A DNA stretch of 64,000 bases from Schizochytrium sp. CCTCC M209059 (Eukaryota > Sar > Bigyra > Thraustochytrida > Thraustochytriidae). Below are positions 19,397 to 29,155 of this stretch, one piece after another. The number at the start of each line of letters is the position of its first letter. Within the stretch, counting starts at the first letter, position 1. The position numbers and the translations under genes were made by a program. Location: contig KN805379.1 of the NCBI GenBank assembly GCA_000818945.1, forward strand, positions 1 to 64,000, read 5' to 3'. The notes under the pieces are model-generated. The model saw only the letters and a list, made by a program, of their open reading frames with translations. It was not told the origin of the DNA and did no database searches.

Positions 19397-20555
19397 ATAT
19401 GCCTTGGCTGCCTGAGCGCAAGTAAGAAATCCTATTCGTGTAGGTTGACACCCTTCCCTTCCTTTCCTCCCTCTTGCTAGTGCTGAACGGGCTGTCTGCC
19501 TGCCTGCCTGCCTGAATGCCTGTGCGACCGCTTTCCTTTCTTTTCCCATCTTCTCTTGTGTGTCCACACAATAAAGAAGGCTGAGCAGTGGTGGCCCCTG
19601 CTGTTCGTAGAGCGCGAATTGTTGCTCCTTTCTGCTTCTTTCCCTGCGCTCCTTGTCGTATCTGCCTTGCTCGCCCCCGCTTCTCCCCCCCTCCACCCCC
19701 CCTTCCCCTCCAGCCGCAGGCAAACGCACTTTCTCACGATACGAGAACGAACAAGCTCGCAGCCAAGGGGTGCGCACTTGCATCCTTGTTGAAAGTTGCT
19801 GTGGCCTGTTCAACCCAATCTGTGCTGGCTACTGGCCACACTGCTCGGCACAAACAACCAAGCTACAAATTGCAACCAACCAAGTAAAACTGCGACCGCA
19901 CAAGAGCTCGACCGACAAAGCTTGTCACTCTCGACCATGGCGGTCCTCGTGTTCCCCTTTTCCCCCTCCCCCACAAAATAAATTAAGGTAATAACTTACA
20001 ATGTGAAGACTCGAAGGTGGTGCCGACCCGGCTGCCAAGGCGAGAATTCTGCCAAAATCTCTCTCGCATTCTCAATGATTGCATCGCATCAAAAAGTTCA
20101 GGAACCTTGATCCAGCCACGTGATTGCGATGGTGCTGCAACGAAACAACCTTGCGGCAATTCTCTCCCTCCCCTTTCCCTCTAGCTCTCCCCTTGGAAGA
20201 ACGAAGAGTCCGTTTGTCTCTGCATTTGACGCGCGACTGCGACCTGCCCTGAACGAGGAATGTGGTCACTTTCTCGCACGATCTCGGTACTTTCTTGGCA
20301 CACCAAACCTCGCCGCGCCTTCATCGGCGCTTCGACGCCGTCCGATCTTCCGCAACGTAATCGTGCACCGCACGCTCTCCGTCGAGCGCTTTTCGCTCGC
20401 TCTCCACGCCCCTGCCACGCCCCTGCGACCCGCGCGTCTTGCTCGCCTCCTGCGCGATGCTCCTCCGCGCGAGCTCTCTCTCTCTCCCTCCCTGCCCTGC
20501 CAGTAACAAGAAACAGATAGAAAGAAAGCAAGCGAAAGCAAGCAAGCAAGCAAGC

Positions 20556-20591
<36 letters not shown>

Positions 20592-20912
20592 CCGCCTCTG
20601 TCTTTTCTCCTTAAAAGCGAAAACCCCGGACGCTCTCGCGCGCGCACGCTCGACGCGGCCCCCTCGCCCGCCCGCGCCGCTCGCTCGCTCGCTCGCGCGC
20701 ACGCGACGCTGCTGCCTCGGCCGCTGCCGCCGCCGCTGCTGCTGTTGCCGCGCACGCAGCTTTGGGATCCATCCCGGCGTGGCGCGACGCGTCGAGCTTG
20801 CGCGGGGCAGGCCGCCAAGAGTATCATAAAGAAAGAGGCCCACGGAGGGGAGGGGGGCACCACCACCATACGAGAGAGAGGAGGGACACCGTAGCTCGCC
20901 TTGGAGCCCAAG
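19397..20912. other. Intergenic between RPS11 and the KDM4-like gene
   Basis: No supported gene. It holds the RPS11 3' untranslated region with AATAAA at 19570, another AATAAA near 19976, then a GC-rich leader for the demethylase with tetranucleotide arrays. The minus-strand frame that runs from inside the demethylase gene into this region is Arg/Ser/Leu-rich and has no domain. Confidence 0.6.
20537..20590. repeat. (AGCA) then (AGAA) tetranucleotide array
   Basis: About six AAGC units followed by about ten AAGA units, 320 bp upstream of the demethylase ATG. Confidence 0.9.
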
Positions 20913-23807
20913 ATGCCTCGCGTTACGCGCACGCGGAGCGGCGCCGCCAAGACGGCGTCGCGCCAAGGACTGCAGCTGGAGGCGCCCGTATTTCGCCCCA
21001 CAATGGAGGAGTTCCAGGACTTCGAGCGCTTCGTGGAAAAGATCGAAGTCGCGGGCGCCAAGGCTGGGCTCGTCAAGGTCATTCCACCCAAAGAGTGGGG
21101 GTGGAAGATGCATCCCAACGCCTTTCTGGCCCGACACGACCAGGAAGTCAAACGTCTCATCAAACCCATTCGACAATTTTCGAGCGGCCGCAAGGGCGCC
21201 TACAAGATCGATATCGTCGAGTCCCGCAAAAGAGCCGTCGGTGATTTCTGGGAAGACGCCCATCGCGAAGATCTCAAGCGTAAATCCGTCGCGCGCGAGC
21301 CTGATGCAAACGCTGTGTTTTTGTCCGGAACCTGGACGTGGCTCGCGAAAACTACTTTTCAAGAAAACACGGAAAAGGACGAGTTCGGACCCGTCCGTCT
21401 CAAAGGAAGCTGGGCCAAGACACCCAAGGACCATCAGGCCAAAGACGCGAGCCCCGTGCCCTTTTCTTTGGACCTTGTTCCTTTCTCTGACAGCGATCTG
21501 GACCAGCGTGACAGCAAACAAGACGATCAAATCGTCGAGCAAGCCCCAGAGCGCGACGCCCGCGCTCCCCAATGCTTTCGCGGTAGCGGAAACTTCCATC
21601 GTGAAAATGGTGACATTGACCACTGCACCCTCTATCTGATCGAACACATTGTCAGCGAGGCGCGTGGCTCACTGCAAGACACAAAGGCGCGCAAGCACCC
21701 AGACTTTCATCTCGAGGGTTACGGTGTCCACGGAAACAAAGTCTACAGGCTCACTGGCGAGCTTCGAGCGCCTACGAGTGACAAAGGCAACGACGGCGAC
21801 AACGGCGGCAGCAACGACGATGACGACGACGACGACGACGTGAAGCCCACCTTCTGGCTCTCTTGTACATATCCTTCCACGGAAAACAAAAAGCCGGCTG
21901 CCAAGAAACGTCGCCTCGTGCAAGAGTGCCAATCCCCAGCCGCAGAGGAAGACAGCGCCAGCCCTAGCGCCACTCCAGCATCAGCGTCGGCGTCGTCGTC
22001 TTCGTCTTTGTCACCGACTGACAACAATGACCTCACAAACGAGCGCTGCGCGCATGCCAAGCAAGTGCTAGAATTTGATCCGCGCGCAGCACGAGCAAAG
22101 GTCGAGCTGGACGATGCGGACCTCATTGAGTCTTTTTTCTGGAAGGAAATCGGCGCCAACTCAAAACCATGCATGTATGGTGGCGACCAAGTGGGCACAG
22201 TTTTCGGCGACGCCACTCACATGGATGCTGGGTCATGGAACCTTGACAAGCTCGACACCATTCTCCGTGTCGGCTTTGGACCCGGTCGCGAAGCCAAAGG
22301 AATCACGACATCGATGCTCTACTTTGGTATGTGGCGCGCCATGTTCGCCTGGCATACCGAAGACATGGAGCTCAATAGCGTCAACTTCTTACACTATGGC
22401 GCGCCAAAGTACTGGTACGCTGTGCCACCCGAACATGCCACTCGCATGGAGCTGATCGCTCGCTCCGAGTTCGGTGGCGAGGCCAACATTTGCTCCGAGT
22501 TTCTTCGCCACAAAAACGTCATGATTGCACCCTCTGTTCTTCTCCGCGAAAAAATCCCCTTTGTGCGCGCTGTCCAGCACGTTGGCGAGTTCATGTTTAC
22601 CTTTCCTCGTGCTTATCATGGTGGTTTCAACCTTGGTTTCAATGTCGCCGAGGCCGTCAACTTTGCGACGCCACGCTGGCTTGGCTTTGGTCGTCGCGCC
22701 ACATGGTGCAAGTGCGAAAAGTGGACCTTTCGTCTTGACGTAGACGACTTTGTGGAACGCGTGCGTTATCATGCACCCAAACGTCTTCCTGCCGAGCCCT
22801 TTGAGGGCGATCGCATCTTTTTTCGGTACGACGCCAATGATCTCGTCCCGTGCGGCCGCGTTGGTCGTCGCAAGTCTGCACACAATCCGGCACCCAAGAC
22901 GATGATGCTCGTCCGTCGACCTCGCCACAAGAAAACGGAAAATGACGAACAAGACGATAACGAGGGTAAAAGGAGATCCTCGCCTCGCACGAAGAGAAAC
23001 AGCGCAAACGACAAAGCAACGCGCGATGCTGCGTCGGATTCTGTCGAAAGCGGAAATGACGCAGACGCAGACGCAGACGCAGAAGCAGACGAGGAATCTT
23101 TGGAACCCGATATGCGCTGCGCCCTTATGCGCATCACCAAGGGCAAGAACGGGGCTCCCTTCATGGTTGTGCCGGTACATTGGGACGAGGTTCCCTTTGC
23201 GCGCGCACCGTTTTATCCTGACGAAGATGACTGGTTCTGGCCCCAGCCAGCAGAACCTGACGCGACCGATGACGAGGCTGGCGAACGCGTTGGCCCGACC
23301 GACGCAGCCGATAGCAGCGACGACGCTGGCCAGCTCGATGAGACAGGTCGTCTCGCTCGTCGTGAGCGCTGGGACATGCTCAACTGGACGCGACGGAACC
23401 GCATTATTGTTCGCAAGGCCAAGGTCCTCCACAAAGCCGACCCCCTGGTGTTTGCGTGCATGCTGCAACTCGTCCAGCAGGATGACAACAGCGACGACCC
23501 AGAAGCTGTCTCACGTGCCATCAACAAGCTTCAGTCGCGCGTTCACAACAATGCCCCAGGATTCAATGCACGTTCACCCGTTGGAACGCCCAAGAATGCC
23601 ACGATGAGCAAGGAAGCTACGGCCAGCAAAACCCCTTCAGCCAGCAAACGGGTCAACTACACTTTGCACATTGTTCCGCCCGAGCGTGTCAAGATTCTGC
23701 ATCATCTCAAGGCTTCACGGACCCAGCGTCGTCGCATGCGCCGGGAGCGAGCACAAGCTGCGATTGCTGCCACATCCGCTGCCCCTCTGGCAGCGGCGAC
23801 CTCTTGA
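20913..23807 (+). CDS. JmjN/JmjC histone demethylase, KDM4-like
   Basis: Fe(II)/2-oxoglutarate oxygenase predicted to remove methyl groups from histone lysine (H3K9 or H3K36 in KDM4 relatives). The start is the ATG at 20913, giving 964 residues; the longer frame begins with TTG. JmjN occupies about 27-65 (Phe-Arg-Pro-Thr-x-x-Glu-Phe ... Val-Ile-Pro-Pro-Lys-Glu-Trp). JmjC covers about 440-610, with iron ligands His481, Glu483 and His569 and a KDM4-type zinc site Cys527, His533, Cys599, Cys601. JmjN and JmjC are separated by a large insertion with an Asp-rich run. After the JmjC domain come basic, Asp/Glu-rich and Ser-rich segments with no PHD or Tudor reader visible. It acts in the nucleus by inference. 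Confidence 0.93.
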   Translation: MPRVTRTRSGAAKTASRQGLQLEAPVFRPTMEEFQDFERFVEKIEVAGAKAGLVKVIPPKEWGWKMHPNAFLARHDQEVKRLIKPIRQFSSGRKGAYKIDIVESRKRAVGDFWEDAHREDLKRKSVAREPDANAVFLSGTWTWLAKTTFQENTEKDEFGPVRLKGSWAKTPKDHQAKDASPVPFSLDLVPFSDSDLDQRDSKQDDQIVEQAPERDARAPQCFRGSGNFHRENGDIDHCTLYLIEHIVSEARGSLQDTKARKHPDFHLEGYGVHGNKVYRLTGELRAPTSDKGNDGDNGGSNDDDDDDDDVKPTFWLSCTYPSTENKKPAAKKRRLVQECQSPAAEEDSASPSATPASASASSSSSLSPTDNNDLTNERCAHAKQVLEFDPRAARAKVELDDADLIESFFWKEIGANSKPCMYGGDQVGTVFGDATHMDAGSWNLDKLDTILRVGFGPGREAKGITTSMLYFGMWRAMFAWHTEDMELNSVNFLHYGAPKYWYAVPPEHATRMELIARSEFGGEANICSEFLRHKNVMIAPSVLLREKIPFVRAVQHVGEFMFTFPRAYHGGFNLGFNVAEAVNFATPRWLGFGRRATWCKCEKWTFRLDVDDFVERVRYHAPKRLPAEPFEGDRIFFRYDANDLVPCGRVGRRKSAHNPAPKTMMLVRRPRHKKTENDEQDDNEGKRRSSPRTKRNSANDKATRDAASDSVESGNDADADADAEADEESLEPDMRCALMRITKGKNGAPFMVVPVHWDEVPFARAPFYPDEDDWFWPQPAEPDATDDEAGERVGPTDAADSSDDAGQLDETGRLARRERWDMLNWTRRNRIIVRKAKVLHKADPLVFACMLQLVQQDDNSDDPEAVSRAINKLQSRVHNNAPGFNARSPVGTPKNATMSKEATASKTPSASKRVNYTLHIVPPERVKILHHLKASRTQRRRMRRERAQAAIAATSAAPLAAATS

Positions 23808-24324
23808 AGAAGAAAGTACATACATCCTTGATTGAAGTCAATAATCGAAAAGGGAAAGAAAAGAATATTTGCAACAAACCTGTACGAGAATTCTTCGGCT
23901 GTTTTGCACACCCACAACAACGCGCACAAACTTGCACACTCTTTTCACTTGTTCGCTCGCTTAATGGCTTGCCCATGGTCCTCTCCTTTGTTGAGTTCGC
24001 GCAGAGCGCTCGTCCCTCATCTCTCCAAGCAGCCTAAGCAGCCTGAGGCCCTCTGGGGAGTATCATACGAGTTAGCCCGAATGTTGGTCAGGCTTGACTA
24101 CGTCGAGGCCTACTGGCAGCAGCTCGAATACGAACAATCAGTCGCAAGAGCAAAAGCTTTCCCCGCCCGCGAACAGAACCGACCTGACGACAGGCTGGGC
24201 GGATCATCGCGGGCGCGGGGACGGGGGGTGGCGGAGTTCTGTCCAGGCCTGCTTGCTCGAGGCAGGCAGATAGGCCCGCAGAACAGGCCCGCCGCAGGGC
24301 GGCCGGGACCGAGACTCCAGAAAG
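23808..24324. other. Intergenic between demethylase and dolichol kinase genes
   Basis: No supported gene. An AT-richer 3' flank is followed by a GC-rich leader before the dolichol kinase ATG; no tandem array or RNA gene seen. Confidence 0.6.
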
Positions 24325-26100
24325 ATGGCCGCGGAAACAAGTCGACAAGTCGAAATTGCTCTCGTAGCCACTGCTTGTGCCACCGTGGCGTGGGCCTTGG
24401 AGGGCGCCGAGCACGCGCACGTGCGCACCGAGGCAGCCTTTTTGTTAGCTCAAGCGGCGCTCGTGACAATCGCCATCTCGGAGCATGCCGTCGTGATACC
24501 GCGCATTTGGCTCGACGCCTCGCGAACGTCCCCAGATAATGGTCTCGTCTACGTTCTGTTGGGACCACTTCTTTGCGCGTCACTGTTACTTGCACACTCG
24601 CAAGACACAACCTCCTTTACGGCCGAGGACCAACTGCAGTATGCGCGCGCCATCTTTTGGGCAGCTTCTGCTTGTGCCATGCGATTCCAGGCGCTCACCA
24701 TGGGCTGGGTTCCGAAATCCCCCCTTCGCTCTGCGGCCGCAGACCTTCTTGCAGCCCTTTCTAGTGGCGGCTTGTGGGTGCTCGGTAGTACTTTGGCTGG
24801 TTTGCGTGTTGACTTGGCGTCCGGCATTGTGTGGTGCACCGGACTCTCATTGTGTGCTCTCGTGATGCAAAACTTTCTCATTGACATTTGGACAAGGGCC
24901 TTTAAGAAATCTTTCACCGTTGGTGAGGCCTTTTGCGTCATTATCGCCATTGCGCTCACCTTTATAGACTTTGTGCTACTCACGCTCGAGCGGGCCATGA
25001 TATCGTCCTTCACACTTCCCTTTGGTGCATTCAACGAGCGTGCGCCGCTCTGGATCGCTTTGCAGGGCGGACTTTTGGGCGTCCTTGCCTTGCCCCTGGT
25101 CATGAATAGCTTCCTGAAAAAGCACGCCATTCTCGACAACGAAACTCTCTTTGTGGATCCTCGCAACCCCTCCTTCAACTTTCGGGCCGGGCCAACTCGC
25201 CCCGACAACGCGCCGCTTCTGAGCTGGAATCGCGCCGCACTCGCACCAAAAGATCTCGTCATCTTTGTGGGAATTGTGGGCGCATGGTTAGGTGGCGTCG
25301 TATCTTTCTGGGTAGGCTTCTTACTTGGTGGCCAGCACCCAGTTTGGTTCGTGCGCGACTACACCTTTTCTTCGGCAGAGCATGCCAAGGCATTGGTATA
25401 CTGGATTGCAGCGCTTGGTCTCGGCCTTCCTGTGATTCACCTGATTGCCTCTCGTGCCGGCTGGCCCTTGATCATCACGCGCAAGCTCTACCATATCTTG
25501 GCACTTGCCATCTTTGCGCCGCCCATGGTTGCTGTTCCCGCATTCCTCGCTCTCTCGTTTGGCATTGCCGTGGCTCTTTTGCTCTTTGTCGAGATCGTAC
25601 GCATCTGTCGCATTCCTCCTTTTGGAGCCTGGATACACGCCTTTCTGAGAAACTATACAGATTCTCGAGACGAGGGTACCACCATTCTCACTCACATTTA
25701 TCTGCTCCTCGGCTGTGCCATTCCTCTTTGGCTTTTCACGGACATTGCAGGGCCATCCACAAGCGAGGCGAGATTTGCAGGCCTCGCAATTCTTGGTGCT
25801 GGTGATGCGGCGGGCGCTATTATTGGCTCGCAGCTGGGCCGCCGTCATTGGCCGGGCGGTCGAAAGACTTTCGAGGGTACACTGGCGGCGGTGCTTTCCA
25901 CCCTTACCGTTCTTCGGGCCTTGCATTGGGCTCATGCAGCCGACAAGCCTTTCAATTGGCCCGTCGTTTTCGTCGCTACTACCCTTACATGCTTGATTGA
26001 GGCTTTCACCAAGCAAATTGACAACCTCACTTTGCCTGTGCTTTACGCTGCGATGTTAGCGCTTCCCCAACTTCCCATGCCGCGCCTTCCAATCTACTGA
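24325..26100 (+). CDS. DOLK: Dolichol kinase
   Basis: CTP-dependent kinase that makes dolichyl phosphate for N-glycosylation, C- and O-mannosylation and GPI synthesis in the ER membrane. The 591-residue protein starts at an ATG and has many hydrophobic segments throughout. The C-terminal third matches DOLK/Sec59: Arg-Lys-Leu-Tyr-His, a conserved Asp-Glu-Gly-Thr-Thr-Ile-Leu-Thr-His-Ile-Tyr-Leu-Leu, and the CTP-binding block Gly-Ala-Gly-Asp-Ala-Ala-Gly-Ala-Ile-Ile-Gly near 491-501. Trp-Pro-Gly-Gly-Arg-Lys-Thr-Phe-Glu-Gly-Thr follows, then Gln-Ile-Asp-Asn-Leu-Thr-Leu-Pro near the end. The length is slightly above the human enzyme. The GT61 gene on the other strand is convergent. Confidence 0.93.
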   Translation: MAAETSRQVEIALVATACATVAWALEGAEHAHVRTEAAFLLAQAALVTIAISEHAVVIPRIWLDASRTSPDNGLVYVLLGPLLCASLLLAHSQDTTSFTAEDQLQYARAIFWAASACAMRFQALTMGWVPKSPLRSAAADLLAALSSGGLWVLGSTLAGLRVDLASGIVWCTGLSLCALVMQNFLIDIWTRAFKKSFTVGEAFCVIIAIALTFIDFVLLTLERAMISSFTLPFGAFNERAPLWIALQGGLLGVLALPLVMNSFLKKHAILDNETLFVDPRNPSFNFRAGPTRPDNAPLLSWNRAALAPKDLVIFVGIVGAWLGGVVSFWVGFLLGGQHPVWFVRDYTFSSAEHAKALVYWIAALGLGLPVIHLIASRAGWPLIITRKLYHILALAIFAPPMVAVPAFLALSFGIAVALLLFVEIVRICRIPPFGAWIHAFLRNYTDSRDEGTTILTHIYLLLGCAIPLWLFTDIAGPSTSEARFAGLAILGAGDAAGAIIGSQLGRRHWPGGRKTFEGTLAAVLSTLTVLRALHWAHAADKPFNWPVVFVATTLTCLIEAFTKQIDNLTLPVLYAAMLALPQLPMPRLPIY

Positions 26101-26595
26101 TCATTATTGTTCCGCTGGCACTCCTCTTCAAGACATATATTTTAGGAAACGAAAAGCACGGCATGCACGATTGAATCTGTACATTTGGTGAGAAAATGTA
26201 ATGTTCGCGCAGTGGCTGCACGTGGCAAGCGTCATAATCGTCAACATCGTGCTCATTACGGACAACAAGCCGATGAGAGTAAAAGAATCAGTTCCAACAT
26301 CGGCTTTCATTTTTAGAATACCCTCTTTTGTCACTACGCACAAAGCTCCGCTCGCTATCTGTGCGTTGCCGCGAAGTTTGCTTTGATTTTCATGGGAGGA
26401 CACCTTCGCACACCTCATGATAGACTCTTCATTTCGCCCGCATGCGCCCGAGTCCTGGCGCTTTTGTCGGTACCCTAGCCGTTGGCAAAGACAATGCCCG
26501 CGCGGAACAATGTGAAAAACGGCACATCAACTGGGTAACCTTTTATGGCACTGTCGCAGTCCTTCTTGGACGTGAAAAACCAGTCAGCTTGCAGC
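26101..26595. other. Intergenic between convergent DOLK and GT61 genes
   Basis: No supported gene and no repeat array. AT-richer sequence that presumably carries the two 3' untranslated regions. Confidence 0.6.
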
Positions 26596-28203
26596 CTATG
26601 CTTTGTTGACGGGCTGGGGCCGTTCTTTTCGCAGGACGTCCACAAGTTGCTGCGGATCCATCTTGATGCCTTTATTAGGAATGTCAAAGGGAACCAAGAC
26701 GCGAAGATGTCGAATGCCCATAAAGGTAGCAAAGCTATCATAATGGTGAAACTGCTCATACTTGTCGGGTACAAGTTCTATCACCATGGCACCCGGTCGC
26801 AAAAATAGCAAGTGAGACAATCCGGCGCCATGCACACCGAGGAGAACGTCGGCTTCACGGACCACTGCTACTTGCTGTGCAAATGACAAGGTCTCGAGCG
26901 AAATTGGCACCACGTCCACGTCGGGCAAGTGTCGCTGAAGAGTTTCAACAACCTCCTTGCCGTTTGCAAGTGTTCTGGCCAGTCCCTTGATGCGCGGATG
27001 AGCGAGATAATTCTTTCGTAGCAGAAAGAGGATGCGTGGCCTTTTCCTCGGAGGTATAACTTGTCTGTCGTTCAGCATGTGCTGCAAGCCAATGGACGCC
27101 ATGATGTGCCGAGTAAAATCCTTCAAATACGGCGATGGCGGGCACTCGATCCATCTTTGCATTGTAGGATGCGACAGCGAAGATCCATACCCTGGAGCGA
27201 CTAAATAAGCCTCCTTAAAGCAGGTCTCCGGTGCAAGAGAAGACACATACCGGGGCGTGGTGCGAAATAGCTTGGGCCACTCATCGCTAAACGCACTAGC
27301 ACTATGTCCGTCTAAAAACACAATGTTGACCTCTTCAAGTTCGTTCATGCGAATTGCCTGGTACACATTGTACCAGTCCGTTATGACGTGATAGAAATTT
27401 GCATACTCGTACCGCGTCACAAGCAGTGTTGGCGTCGTGACTGTTTCTCTACACGCAGAAGTCTCAGAGGCCGTCGTATTTAGGTGCCTCATCACATCTA
27501 GAAAATGAAATGGAAATTTCTCTTCTGAAGCGAGCGAAAGTGGATCCAAGTCGCATTGTTCGAGTGAAAACGCCCCTGCTTCGTAAACGCACATTTCCGC
27601 ACTTTCTTTTCGCCACCTAACGGTCTCAATGGGTTCGTTTCCGGGTGTCACGGTGATGCGCCGATTATCAACATGCAAGTCGCGCAGCCGGCACACGGTC
27701 GCGGCCTCTGCAAGAGGATTCTCCCAGCATACGAACCGCGAGTTGCATTCATCAAACAGAGATACGAAGCCATTACCAAAAACCCGATTGCATTCCTCCG
27801 CTTGCACTTCATGCCATGGCAACGCCACCTTGGTCTTGTCGTCGACAAAGCTGCCCTGCACCGCGGTATGCATCGTCACATGCTCAACATCCTTGTCGCT
27901 TCCTCGCAGGGTTGCCTGCCCGGGAACTCTTTCGGTCGTTTCTACAGCTGCGCTCAACACACCCGCTGCGGCTCCACGCTGCGCTTGGCTCGCCGGTGTT
28001 TGCTCAACAACGACGACGAAGACGACGACGACGATAAAGCCCGTCACCAGCAGCGCCGCGGCTACAAGCGCGGCTACAGTGGTCCTCTTTCGCTTGGTCC
28101 TGACAACGTTGACCGTCGTATATCCCTCGTCGCTGCTCCTTGACGAGAGCGCCTTCGCCTCGTGCTGTCCCGGCCGCACGTACGCCGCGCCCCGCGTGCG
28201 CAT
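26596..28203 (-). CDS. GT61-family glycosyltransferase, type II membrane protein
   Basis: A 535-residue protein starting at an ATG. A basic cytosolic stretch precedes one transmembrane anchor at about 42-66, as in Golgi type II enzymes. The C-terminal half matches GT61 (DUF563; relatives include plant beta-1,2-xylosyltransferase and animal EOGT): Tyr-Glu-Tyr-Ala-Asn-Phe-Tyr-His-Val-Ile-Thr-Asp-Trp-Tyr-Asn, Phe-Lys-Glu-Ala-Tyr, Arg-Ile-Leu-Phe-Leu-Leu-Arg-Lys, and Asp-Val-Leu-Leu-Gly-Val-His-Gly-Ala-Gly-Leu-Ser-His-Leu. Several Cys residues between the anchor and the domain suggest disulfides. The acceptor sugar or protein cannot be told from sequence. Its 5' end seems to be partly duplicated 1.5 kb upstream. 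Confidence 0.88.
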   Translation of the reverse strand: MRTRGAAYVRPGQHEAKALSSRSSDEGYTTVNVVRTKRKRTTVAALVAAALLVTGFIVVVVFVVVVEQTPASQAQRGAAAGVLSAAVETTERVPGQATLRGSDKDVEHVTMHTAVQGSFVDDKTKVALPWHEVQAEECNRVFGNGFVSLFDECNSRFVCWENPLAEAATVCRLRDLHVDNRRITVTPGNEPIETVRWRKESAEMCVYEAGAFSLEQCDLDPLSLASEEKFPFHFLDVMRHLNTTASETSACRETVTTPTLLVTRYEYANFYHVITDWYNVYQAIRMNELEEVNIVFLDGHSASAFSDEWPKLFRTTPRYVSSLAPETCFKEAYLVAPGYGSSLSHPTMQRWIECPPSPYLKDFTRHIMASIGLQHMLNDRQVIPPRKRPRILFLLRKNYLAHPRIKGLARTLANGKEVVETLQRHLPDVDVVPISLETLSFAQQVAVVREADVLLGVHGAGLSHLLFLRPGAMVIELVPDKYEQFHHYDSFATFMGIRHLRVLVPFDIPNKGIKMDPQQLVDVLRKERPQPVNKA

Positions 28204-28409
28204 CCTCCCTGTGCACGCGCGTCTGCTGTTATCGGATGGACGCTTTCAAGCACACCCAAACAGGCAGGGGTGAATGCCGGACTAGGCCCCAGAATGGGGT
28301 ACGTACAGCCGCGGAAAAGAGAGAAAGGAGAAAACAAGGGGAAAGGATCGGGTAGATCTAGGCGACTGATGAATCCTCCCTCTGGGCAATTTTTAATCTT
28401 GAAACTTTT

Positions 28410-28868
28410 TTACATTTTTTCAATCCTGATTGGTTTGAGGAAGTCGCTATCGATTTCCTTTTGCGAGACCGAGGGGACATGCGGCATTCGAGACGTATTG
28501 GAGAAGGCCACATTGCGGATTGTTCTTTCAACGCATGGCTGGCTGATCAGAACGGATATCTTCTCCTTGTTTGCGGTCTTTGTAGCGTCGGCCGCCAACT
28601 TCTTAATAGCGAGTGCAAGGTTCTTCTTGAAAGCAGCCTTTAGCTCCGAGCGTTCTTGCTTGGTGAAATTGCCCTTCCCAAACGTCCTTAGAATCTTTCC
28701 GTACAACTTGTCTGCTTCTGTAATCAAGTCCACCTCGCCGGCATTCCCCCAGGCTTCGAGCTGCGCCAGAGTAATATTCTTTTCGAATTGCACGATGTCC
28801 TCCCGGCTTAACGACGACGACGACTCCTCATCATTGCTTTTTTTTACTCTTCGTAGCGTCTTCGCTCG
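28410..28868 (-). CDS. Unrecognised helical protein, probable 3' exon without its own ATG
   Basis: A frame of about 170 codons, open from roughly 29030, that has no ATG near its start. From a good acceptor (pyrimidine stretch ending TTCACAG at 28869-28876) it encodes about 150 residues rich in Lys, Ala, Glu and Leu with helical periodicity, ending Lys-Pro-Ile-Arg-Ile-Glu-Lys-Met. I do not recognise a family. One possible first exon is a CCATGG start at 29081 on the minus strand encoding Met-Ala-Asn-Cys before a weak GTACCG donor, giving a 5'-proximal intron as in RPS11. The composition looks protein-like and unlike the GC-driven shadow frames, but expression is unproven. Confidence 0.35.
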   Translation of the reverse strand, partial: RAKTLRRVKKSNDEESSSSLSREDIVQFEKNITLAQLEAWGNAGEVDLITEADKLYGKILRTFGKGNFTKQERSELKAAFKKNLALAIKKLAADATKTANKEKISVLISQPCVERTIRNVAFSNTSRMPHVPSVSQKEIDSDFLKPIRIEKM

Positions 28869-29155
28869 CTGTGAACGGAGGGCGCGCTGCCGGTCGTGCC
28901 GCGCTGCTGTCTTGCTCGGTCCACTCACGCGCGCGCGCGTGCCGCTCGCTGCCCGGGAGGGGTCTGCCGGGAGGAACTGCTTGGGCTGGGGCTAGGCGCA
29001 GTCGCTTCTCTGCTTGCTTGTCCGTGTGGCTATTCGGGGTCTGCTGGCCGCTGCGCGTGCGATCGGTACGCAATTGGCCATGGTTGGTGAGCGTCCGTCT
29101 ACTCGAGCTTGAAAGCCAACTTGTGGGACTTGACTTGACTTGTGTCTCGAAAAGA

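Noticed and set aside
20181..21647. 488-codon minus-strand frame across the demethylase 5' end
   Set aside because: No domain, crosses tetranucleotide arrays, and shares its bases with the JmjN coding sequence.
22389..23468. 359-codon minus-strand frame opposite the demethylase
   Set aside because: Antisense to the JmjC coding sequence, no family features.
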